Assembly: GCA_028280285.1 (NCBI GenBank)
Contig: JANQMA010000019.1
Span: forward strand, 1-48,596
DNA: 48,596 nt
Direction: 5' to 3'
Source: Candidatus Omnitrophota bacterium
Lineage (GTDB): Bacteria; Omnitrophota; Gorgyraeia; Zapsychrales; Zapsychraceae
In this document: piece by piece, positions 18,801-30,800 of the stretch
Numbering within the stretch: position 1 is the stretch's first letter
Layout of the letters: each line of letters opens with the position of its first letter
Notes under the pieces: model-generated
The model's input: the letters and a program-made list of their open reading frames with translations, nothing else
Databases searched by the model: none
Told to the model about the DNA's origin: nothing
Translations under genes and position numbers: made by a program

Positions 18801-21800
18801 ACCGGCAGATGCAGCCTCTTTCTTTTTTATCTCTTTTCCCGTTTCCAGACTCCACATTTGAACTGACTCGTCGAAACCGGCTGTAATAAAATGTTCATTA
18901 TCCGGCATCATGAATATTGATTGTACCGCCCCGCCATCAATGTCATTTATTGAAATTGTTTGGTGGGGATTATCCAAATCTTCCTTAAATATATCAATAC
19001 CTAGTTCAGGATCCACACTAACGGTATATATTCCGTCAGGTGAAAGCCTGGTTATCCGCCTAGTCGATCCTGATGTCGCCAAAGATTTATTTTTCTGAAC
19101 CTCACCTGATGACGATGCACTTCTTGTATGAACTTCAAAACCCATCCATGTATTATTAAATACCATTTTACGGGCATCATCGCTTACATCAAAAGAAACA
19201 ACTTCTCCATTTTCCGGTAAATCATATTGTGTAATCTTTTCTGGTTTAATATCTTGATAGGGCGTATCTAATAGTTCATATTTCAGCCGCTGGCTGGAAT
19301 CAGTATTTTTTTGTGTAAGCAAAGATAGTTGATCTTGCTTTTGTTTAAGCCGTTGTTTGATACTAGGTAGACTCCAATCATCTTCTTCCTCTTCCTTCGG
19401 CTGTTGGGCGATTTGCTCTTCAAGGTCTTTGATCTTTTCGTTTAAACGCTTAAGAGGGCCTTTAAAATCTTCATTCTCTAAACCGATCAACACATCCCTA
19501 GCTTTTTGCAGATTATCTAAATCCTCTTGCAGGTTTCCTGTTAAAGAAGCTTCGGCATTCTTTATAAAATTATCAACATACTGCTGATTGGCCCCCAGCT
19601 CATTGATAAGCCCCAGCTGCATAACCGCCGCGCGGCCAAGCAACCCAGTCAACACCTCAGTATCTTCACGCGTAAGCGACGCAGAATCCAGGTCTGTCTC
19701 AGCCGGCTCACTGGAAGCTAATCCCGCATAATCCACATCATAAAGTTTTATTGTTTCATTCGATTGTGTATAAAATAATTCTACTGACCAGCCAATCTCA
19801 TCTGATTCTACCTTTGCCCTTAAGCCACTCTGCAATTGTTCAAGAGATTGCAGATGCGCCACTTCATGGGCATACTCACTATTTGCACTTCTATGTTTTT
19901 TGATAATATCGATCAGTTGGTAAAAATGACGCAACCTTGGCCAAAGTGTATGGATGGTATACACGGTCCTCTCTGCGCTGCGCTTCTTGGCCTCTTCACT
20001 ATTGTCCTCATTTTCGTCACTTTTTGCTTTTTCCAAATTTTCATTAACCCAGTCATACAATCTATCAATCTGCATTTGTACACCGGAACCTCCAATGTTA
20101 GTCTGCAAAAATTTAAATATCCGATCCAGTTGTTCATCACCCGTCTGCGGTTCGACGATAAGAGGAATGTCTTCAACGATAACTCCTTGCCCCTCCAAAA
20201 ACTCATTGATAATATCCAAGTCTTCCTGGTCTGTTGATAAGCCGCGTTCTCTAAAGACCTCTAATATGTTTTCCTTCCATTGTTCGACTTGATCTTCCTC
20301 TCCTTCCATGGCAAATTTTTCTATAAAGAGTTTGAAGAAGATAAAGTGCGGCTTAAGTTTTTTCTGACTAACCAAAAACTCATAGTTATCCAAAATATTT
20401 TTAACGAATTTAATCAGAACCCTAAGACTCACCGCTCTATGTGGCGGTAAAAATGTCGGATCTTTGCTTTGACGGTAATTAAGCTCCTGGGCAATACCAA
20501 TAATTCCTGAATATTGAACAATGCCTTCACGTTTAATATCCTTACCCTTTTCATCCCTTAACGGCTCACCCAAAAGTTTAGGATTGATACGTCTTTCTCT
20601 GCCTGTTTTAAGCGATGTCTTTTTCGCAAGGTGGGTTAATATCTCTTGTTGCCGGTCAGGAGGCAAAACTTCCTGTTTAATAAAAAATGCCCGTTCAAGA
20701 AAATCAGCCGGCATTTCTTTAACACCGGTTCCTTGCCCTGCTTCATTAAGTGTATGGTGTATTAAAAAACCCCTTTCTTCTTCATAGGGTTTACCATCCC
20801 TGCGCGGATCATCAATAAAACCGTCTTCACTTAAACTATTAAGAAAAGAAAGCGCGCCTGGTCGCCCCTGAGAGGTCTCATCGATATTCAAAAGCTGGCC
20901 ATGACCGGTGCCGTCATTCATCGCCCGTGGTATGGTTAGTGGCGTATAAACCGTCTTGCCGTCAACCACATCGCGCTGAAATGTCATCTGGCTGACACGC
21001 TTTTGTTCTGTCATTTCAATGCGCAGTAGTTCAGGCCCGTTAACAAGGGCCTGCAACACTTCGTTCAGCTCGCTTTTCCCTGCCCCCGGAGGGCCGACGG
21101 CAATCAGATGGCGTTTAATCGGTTTACTGTAAGCTTGCAAAGCCCGGTAAAAACTCATAATATTTTCTTCAATGGATAACCATTCCTCTACTTCCTCCGG
21201 AACTTCACCGCTACGTATACGCGCTGAAGGATGAAGCGGCACAACCACCTCATCCCAATATTTTTGAGACGGGCCTTGTGGAATAATCCGTAAAGAGTCT
21301 CCTTCAACAACAAATGTTTTCGTATCTGCGTTTAATACAAGCGGCGGTGTTTTTTTATCCTTGCGCCAATCGTTCTCAAACTTTAAAACCACAGCTTCAA
21401 AATCATCGTTTTCATCAAACTCCGCCCAGAAATTATAATAATGCGTAAGTGTTTCGATTGGACGATACTTAAAATCCTTTTCATAGGAAATATAATGTTT
21501 CATAATATTTTGAATAATACGCCAGGAAGGCCGGCGCTTAAGATTATCTCCTAAAGGATCAATTCCTTGTTTAAATGCCTCTCGAATTTGTGCGTTTTCC
21601 TGTTTACGCAAAACACGATAATCGGAATCAAGTAGATCCCATTCTTCCAGAATCAATGCACGTTGCTCAGGCGTCGTGAATCCCCAGAAATCAAACCGCA
21701 GATCGGTCGCTACTTTCAATAATGCTTGAACGGTTTCGGCAATCTTTTGCTGGTAAGCCTCCCAATCATCCTGACCCTTTTCCCAGTCTTGTGCATACGC

Positions 21801-24800
21801 GAGTGCCTGCTGTAATTGCCCTAGAAATTCTTTATCTGGATGCTTATCGTAATAATCAATATTGGTCATGCGTTCCAATATAGGCGCATTTTCTTCATTG
21901 CTGCGTCCTTGTATCCCGGCACGGATTTTATTGGAGGTTGTAATGAATCGTGCCAGTGGATCATTAGGCGTTGTCACAAGCTGCTCTGCCTCACCCTCCC
22001 TGGCAATAATAGGCCACTGATGCGTCTTTCCGGTAATGCTCGATTTTTGTGAATTAAATATTTCACCTGCTAACTTCTGCTGCTCATCGACCGCATACCA
22101 CAAACCTATGTGCATAGCTTTGCCATAAGGGGCCGGCTCCATCCCGGATGTATTTTCCTTACCGCCGTCTGACGTTCTCTCTCCATAGGAAAACTTTTCA
22201 TCTGTTATTTCTTCATGCGCCCCCATGAACACCACACCCTGATTCATTAAAAAGGCCGCCGTGCGTACAGTTGTGTCTTTCCCCGTACCTGTATCACCGG
22301 TATGATTAGCTATTTCACCGTCCCACTTATCTGCCTTAGTCTCTTTGGGAATATTTAAAATATACTCTGTCTGCCACTGGGCATTGTTAAAATTCAACTG
22401 TCTTACCTGAAATGTCTTCCCGTTAAAGGCAAAGATTTGTTTACTGTTCACCGTATAAAGCATCCAGTCTTTGGCATCATCAATGTTAAAATCTTTAACA
22501 TCCTTAAAGTCTCCATTCGCTAAGCTAATGACCAGCCTTTGATCATTACTTTTTTTCCAACGCACTGCTTGCTTTTGCGGATTCATATAGGCACCCTCTA
22601 AGTCCGGATCGGCCGTGGGAGTGCCGTAAATAAAAAACTCATGTGATGCCTTTTCTTCTTGTCTGGTATTCATCTGTTTGACACGGATTAAATTACTATG
22701 GATTTTTCGGGCATGGAACCTACTATCATCAGATATGGCAATCGGGACAAGCACATCTTGCCGGTACATCCGCCTTAAAAAGTCAACGACCAAATCTTCA
22801 CTTTCTTCACTATACGGCAAATGTTTTGCAATTTTACGCGGGACGTCCTCACCACCCTCTCCTCTTGGAAAATAAAGTGCCTCTTCGCCGTCTCTATGGA
22901 AAACTAAATACTCAACATTATTAATTGTTTGAACATAAAAATTCTTCCAATGCTCGGCGCCAGGGACAGGCTTACGTTTAGAAAACTTAGGCTTAGAAAG
23001 GGTTGCCTCATCCATTTGTTTTGGATCACGGGTCGACTGCGTCCAGGACTTACCCTGAGCCGGACGCTCCTTAAAAACCCTCTGAAACGAAGCAAAAGTT
23101 CTTTCGACAAGTGTCTCAAATGGTAAAGGCGAGATGACCTGATAAACATGCTCATGATGCACCGATTCGGTGACCCTCCGTTGGGCTGCATCTCCTAATG
23201 GAGATGTAAAAACATAGGTATTATCAGCTTGGGCAGATTCTATGATCCCTAGAACCTCCGCTTTTTGACCATCACTCACAAATTCATCCGTAAAAGCAAA
23301 CAACATTTTTAGTCCATCGGCATTCGCCTCAAAACGGCTATTGATAAGCCGCGTAACATACCTACCTAAACTATCGGAATAATTAGTACCATCTCCTCTA
23401 ATAAGTTTATGCCAGGTATCATAAAGAAGCCGCTCTACACGAAAATCTTTGCGTGCCACCATCTTGTGTGAAATCATGGCCTTTTCTAAATTAGGATCAG
23501 GATCATCATCAAATAATGCCAGCTCAAACTCAACCGGTTTATAACTTTTACGTTGACGTTTTTTATTGTGTTCAAAAAGCGCACTGATCCAGGTGAACAT
23601 AAGAATCCGGGCCATCTGAATCGGCTCAAAATTAGTATCATTATTATCGCCCATACTCCAGCTCGTATCGATTAAAAATGTCATCTTAAGCCGTTTTGGA
23701 TTTTTGACAATCCACTGAGCACGATACTGCTTGCCTCCGAGCATGGCCTCTACAATATCATCAACAATATCTCCGTCCTCCCGGCCGCCCTGGAATTGAG
23801 TATCTACGTCAGGAAAAGTCAAAACATCTAAGGCATGCACCATGGCTTTGATCATCTGACGCACGGTAAAAAGCTTCTCTTTATAATTAAGTTCGATATT
23901 GTACCAGCCCTCCATTTCTTCAAACTCTTCTACACTCAAACCTGTTTTTCGTCTGATAAGATTTTCACGATCTCTTTCTGCATTCTTTTTGTCGAACTTA
24001 AACGGTCTGGCTTTAATGGCCGAAGGGTTAATGCCTTTCTGCTGCTTTGTTTGAGATGCATCTTTTATGCTTTCGGCATTAGTGATTTTTAATTTTTCCG
24101 GGACCTTTCTATATTGAGAAGGATCTTTCTGTCTTTTTTCTTTATTATTTGTCTTCTCTGCCGGTTTTTGTGTCTTCTGTTTTGACGAAGGGGTTTGTTG
24201 ATTTCGGCTATTTTGACTTGATTGAAGATCACTTATTCCCTTTTGTAATTCATGCAGTTTGTTTAAAACCTCTCTGTTTTGGCCACTGTTTTCATCAACA
24301 CCATCTTTTAATGCATCCCTTGCCTGCTCAAAGTCTCTTATCTGACTGCCCATCTGCGTCTCGTCACTGTTTGGATCTGCATCTTTTTTCTTTAAATCAT
24401 TGGCGCTCCGATTTTGATTGTTGGCATGATTTTGCAACTTTTCTAATTTTTTGACTAATTCATCTAAACGTTTTTTCAGTTCATCAGAAATTTCTTTTGC
24501 CTTATTCGCTTGCTCCGGTGAAGGTAAACTTTGTCGTACTCTATTTGTTTGATCATTCTGTTCGTTACCCTGTCTTTGTGCTTCCCTGCCCTGGTTCAAA
24601 ACATCATTCACATCATCCTGAATTGCCTTGGTTTGTTGAACCAGTTTGTCTATATTCTCAGTTCTCTCACTTTTTTTACCTTCACGGACGTCATCTGTAT
24701 TTGTCTTCCCGATGCCGTCTTTAATATCATCCAAATTTTCGTTTATATCACTCATTCCGCGTTCAATTTGATTAAGCTTGCCTTCTAATTGATCCAGGGT

Positions 24801-27800
24801 ATCTTTCAAATCCTTTGGATCGGATAAATCTTGCTGAGATCCGGAAGGTTGCCCTGGCCTGCCACTTTGTCTCATTCCAGGCTGTGGGCGTCCTTGTCCA
24901 CCTGATGCTTGCGGCTGTTGCCCCTGGCCGGCTTGTGCTCCACCCGGCATCGCCTGGTTGGCAAACTCTTCGCCCATTTGCTCCAAATTTCTTTTAGCCG
25001 CTTCTTTAATAGGATTTTTAATTTCGTCAGGCAATCCCTCTAAATCTTGATCGAGCTCTTCTAGTGCTTTTTCCGACAACTTATCAAATTCATCCCGGAT
25101 AGCTTGCTTTTGTTGCTCCTTCATTTTGCGTTGATACGTACGCCAACGTTCTTCGGTCTTTAAATCGATGTTATACAACTCTTCATACACCGGCCAAACT
25201 GTCTTCATGCCTTCGATCCATTGATCATCAGTGATGCGACTCGGATGAAACAACACATTAATCCATCCAATATTGTCATCCAAATCGGTTGCGTCGGTTG
25301 AGCCCATAGAACGGGCCACAGCATCCTCAACAACAGGATTGGCAACACGGGGATCAGTAAAATCCTTTGTCTTAGGATCATAATGAACACGCCGGTAAAG
25401 CATTGTGTCAATCAACTGCAGGTGAAGTGGGTTAGAACGATGAAATGTTTCCGCCATCCTTTGGGCCGCCTCACTATCCCCCAAATCATAACGGTCTTCT
25501 AAAATATCATAGACCCGTCGCAATGCTCCGGAAAATTTTTGTTTATCAACATCACCATAAAGCTTGAGTGAAGTTTCACTTTGACGGCCGCCGGATTCAG
25601 CTACTTTAAAAATAGCCATTTGATCCCAAAATGTATCGACAGTCGGATGATTGGCAACATTCTCACCTAAATCTCTTTCGATACGGGAATGCAGTCCGTA
25701 AATACGTGTATCGATTACCAAAGATGTGAGCCCCAAACCACGTTCACGTGCAGCCTTAAGTTGTCCGTCAATATCATCTTTATCTTCTCCATCGGAACTT
25801 CTTGGATAAGTATCTGTTTTAATACGGCGCAGATCGGCTGTTCCGTGTGCCTTTTGAATGTACCGCCAAAATCCTCCCTCTGCATCAACCAATTGTACGC
25901 GCGATCCGGAGCTGATTTGTGCATAACGCTCAATATCGCGATCAATTTCCTTAAGCGCCTCAACAACTCTTGGATTGTCTTCTTTTGATCCTAAACGGTC
26001 ATCCAACAAATTAAGGTATTCACGTAAAAGTCTGTATGGATTGGAATCATCACTCTCACTTTTTTCACTCATAGCCGTGGTGATGCCTGCGATCATATAC
26101 CCAACGGCACGTTGCGATTGATATTCATCTTCTAAAATTTCTGTCCGGGCCCCTACTTTTTCAAAGACTTGAGTTGCAAGTATTTTAAGATAGTCAATAG
26201 AGAAGTACCCGGCCTTGCGGTCCGACACACCGGGATTAATCACCATGGTCATTTCTCCGTTCTTTTCTTTTTCATAACCCAGGTGAAAAAGATGTCTAAC
26301 CGTCGGATCATTTGAAAGTTTTTCATACCAATCCAATGCCTTTTGTTCGGCATTTTTCTGGCCCTTGAAATAACGCAGCACCTCGATCAGTGAAACCGCG
26401 AAGGTAATCTGTTCCCATTCGGCTGGAATACGGATAATATTGTTATCGGCTAAATAGTGAAATAATTCATGTTTATAAACCAGGCGAGCCGTGAGTTCAT
26501 CTTCCACATCTTTCATAAAAACCTTATTTATATCATCTTCATAGCTTCCTTCCGCAAGTCCCATAGAACCGCTAATACGTATAAGCCTCTTAACTAATTT
26601 TTTTTGATGCGCCTCAGTCCATTCTTGATCAATAAATTCCTGCGGGATAAAATTGGATAGATGATAGCTCTTTGTATCGCGGATGATCATGTCATAGATT
26701 TTACCGGCCTCTTCTTTGTCGTAGGCGATATCATCGGCCATTTCCCGGGCCATTATTTGGATTAATTTTTGTGTTTTAAGAGAGTATTCTTTTGTGGAAA
26801 TAGAGCGGAATTCTTTGTGCAGCATTTCAAGAAAATGTTGGTCATTCTGCGGAGGAGCATGAGCAATTAACCCCTTGTAAACTTTGTTGGATTGCATGAT
26901 GCCTTCTATAATACTTAATAACTTCCTGTCAGAGACCTTTGCCGTCTTCTTGCCTAAGTCATCAACCAAAACCAGCATTTGATCGTAGACTGTTTGAAAT
27001 GCGTCTTTTTGATTATTATCAACGGCACTCAGCATCGCCTGCTTAAGGCCGTAGTAATCACCCACCGTTTCCTCTACACTCGCGTTTTTGTAACTCTTAA
27101 GCGCGGCATGGTCAAACGCGGCGTTATCGGCTTCATTTAAATCTTTTATCTTCTGCTGAATATCTTTGGATTGTTGCAATACTGCATCTTTCTCACGCTC
27201 CAATGCTTGTATCGCATCTTCCCCATCAATTATTTCCTGCCTTAAAGCAACTGTTTTATAGTCATCTTCCGGAAAAAAGAGATGGTAAGAACCTTGTTCT
27301 GTTGTTATTTGCAGGTAATCGTAATGTCTACCCTGCGAAAAGCTGTCGGAAAAGGTATTAAGATTCTTTTTGTCCTTTCTAATATTTTTACCATTTTCGA
27401 CAACAACATGATCCATGGTTAGTATATCTCGTGATAAAAAGCGATAGGCTATCCCATTTTTCATGACCAAATTCTTTTTATCTGAAACTATTTTCTCTCT
27501 TTCTGTAATTTTTTTCTCAACAAATGACGTCTCATTTGGTGATGTTTCTATCCATTGTCCGCCATCAAAAACAAAACCGCCATAAACCTTTTTGAAATCC
27601 TCAAGAAGAACATAGTATTTACCATCTAATGCAATAGACTGAATCTCAATAGTATACGAAGTTGATTGAGTTGATTGATTGATATATTCTTCATTGAGAC
27701 GTGCGGTAACGAGGCTATCTTCAATTTCCACCCATTGTCCGTTCTGCCACGTATATTCTAAAGCCTGACTATCTCGGCCACGCATGGAACTAATGATGAA

Positions 27801-30800
27801 ATAATGGACTACACCCGATCCCACTTGAACCGGCGCCACAGCCTTTATCTCCGGAGTACCCGGATATACCTGCTTTAACCGTTCATATACCTGTGCCATT
27901 AAACCGCCTTCATATTCATTCCATGATCGAACATAGTCGTTAAAAACCTCGGTACTTAAACTCACATCCACCCTACGCCAATCAGTCCCTTTTGATATGA
28001 AGTGATTATCACTGCCATCAGAGACCGGAATGATATCCGTTTGAAGAAAATTTTTCTCTGTCAATTGAACCTTCGGTGTATTGGCTCGCCACCGATTGGT
28101 CCAAGTATTTTGAGATTTTACCGTTTCTTTTGTGATAGATGTACTGTGAAAGCCTATCCAGTTTTCTCCGTCATAAACATACTCCATATTCGTCGCATTG
28201 GAAGGCACACCCCCAAGAGGTCTGGATTTTGTCCCTTGAGAATAAACAAAGAAATGATTTTCTTGATTGTCTATCCATTGCCCCTTAATGCGACCGGATA
28301 CAGGCGACTTAAATCTAAAACGAAAATCTGCGGCTATCATATCAGCAAGTTTTTTAAACTTATCGTCCCCATCAACTTCCTCGACTTCTTTAAACTGAAA
28401 TGGAGTTTGCGATTGGTCATCAATTTTCTTTTGAAGTGCTTTAAGCTCAATATTCAGCTGATCTAATTGTCTTTGATATGCCGATACAGCACGCTTTTTC
28501 TCTAACGCTTCCCTGCCTCCCGTCTCACTTGAGGCGTCTTGTATCTTTTGGGGATCCTTAAGTAATTCTTCAATCAAGACAATCAATTCGGGAAAATCAA
28601 AAGATATTTGTTTTAATACCGGTACATAATTATTAAGTGTCTCAATATCTTGCTGTATAAAATCTTGTTTAAGTAACTTTCTTGCTTTATCTGCACCTAA
28701 TCCTTCTGCTATTAAAGCCAATTGTTCGATCTGCTTATCGGTAAATACCCCGGCCAGCTTCTCAATATCTTCCGCCGTAAGCGACGCGGCGTCGGCGTCT
28801 TCTCTCGCCTCCTGTTTAAACGCAAAGGCCTTACCACTGTCTCCAAAACTCAACCACAGTTCTTCCCCGTTTACCTCGATACGGGTGATGCCTCTAATCC
28901 AACTTCTACCATGCAACCTACGAACCATCGCAGCTAATCCATCGTTAACTTCCTCATACTTACCCTTATCATTCATCCGTATCTCAAAGGCCTTACCATA
29001 CCGCCCAAAACTCAACCACCGCTCTTCCCCGTTTACCTCGATACGGGTGATGCCTCTAATCCAACTTTCACCATGCAATCTGCTAACCATCGCAGCTAAT
29101 CCATCGTTAACTTTCTCATACTCACCCTTATCATTCATGCGTATCTCAAAGGCATTACCATCACTTCCAAAACTCAACCACTGCTCTTCCCCCTCTATCT
29201 CAACACGGGTGATGCCATCAATCCAACCTTTACCATGCAATCTGCTAACCATCGCAGCTAATCCATCGTTAACTTTCTCATACTCACCCTTATCATTCAT
29301 CCGTATCTCAAAGGCATTACCATCACTTCCAAAACTCAACCACCTCTCTTCCCCGTTTACCTCGATACGGGTGATGCCTCTAATCCAACTTCTACCATGC
29401 AACCTACGAACCATCGCAGCCAAACCATCGTCAACTTTCTCATACTCACCCTTATCATTCATCCGTATCTCAAAGGCCTTACCATACTGTCCAAAACTCA
29501 ACCACCGCTCTTCCCCGTTTACCTCGATACGGGTGATGCCATCAATCCAACCTTTACCATGCAATCTGCTAAACATCCTCGCTAATTGTGCCCCCAACTC
29601 TGTTGCATCTAATTGATAAAACTTTCCTAACACAGCTTTTTTCTGTGTATGCGATTGGCTTGACCTGGATGTACTCCCAATATTTTCCTCCGGCTGTTGG
29701 GCGATTTGTTCTTTCAGGTCTTCGGCCTTTTCCTCTAAAAACTCAACAGGCCCATCAAACGCTTTATTCTTTAAACCAACAAGGACATCCCCGGCTTTTT
29801 GTAGATTATCTAAATCTTCTTTGAGGTTCCCGGTTAAAGAGGCTTCAACGTTCTTGGCAAAATTATCAACATACTGCTGATTGGCACCCAGCTCATTGAT
29901 GAGCCCCAGCTGCACCACCGCTTCAGAACCAATCAATCTGTCCAGCTTTTCAATAACCTTCGCCGTAAGCGATGCGGCGTCTATTCTTTCTTTCAATTTG
30001 CCTTTTTGTTGACCAACAATTCTTTTTAAAACCCCGACTTCCCACACCTTTGCTGTTCTATCATAACCGGCTGTAACGATACGCCTTCCGTCCGGACTAA
30101 AGACAGCAGATAAAACCGAATCCCCATGCTCTTTAAGAGTTAACACCTCCTTGCCCGTCTCTGCACCCCACACCTTCGCTGTTGTATCAATACTGGCTGT
30201 AACGATATATCTTCCGTCCGGACTAAAAGCAGCAGATAAAACCGAACTACTATGGCCTTTAAGAGTTAATAACTCCTTGCCTGTCTCTGCATCCCACACC
30301 TTCGCTGTTTTATCACTACTGGCTGTAACGATATATCTTCCGTCCGGACTAAAGGCAGCAGACCACACCGAGTCATTATGCTCTTCAAGAGTTAATAACT
30401 CCTTGCCTGTCTCTGCATCCCACACCTTTGCTGTTTTATCATAACCGGCTGTAACGATACGCCTTCCGTCCGGACTAAAGATAGCAGATAAAACCAAATT
30501 ACTATGCCCTTTAAGAGTTAATAACTCCTTGCCTGTCTCTGCACCCCACACCTTCGCTGTTTTATCAATACTGGCTGTAACGATATATCTTCCGTCCGGA
30601 CTAAAAGCAGCAGATAAAACCGAACTACTATGGCCTTTAAGAGTTAATAACTCCTTGCCCGTCTCTGCATCCCACACCTTCGCTGTTTTATTCCTACTGG
30701 CCGTAACGATATACCTTCCGTCCGGACTAAAGGCAGCAGACCAAACCGAGTCATTATGCTCTTCAAAAGTTAATAACTCCCCGCCCGTCTCTGCATCCCA

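Noticed and set aside
28885-29616. A 243-codon plus-strand frame with an internal repeat (also frames at 30151-30444 and 30529-30816)
   Set aside because: They are the antisense of the 162-bp and 126-bp repeats of the giant gene. The repeats make any open frame long, and there is no independent start signal or protein pattern.
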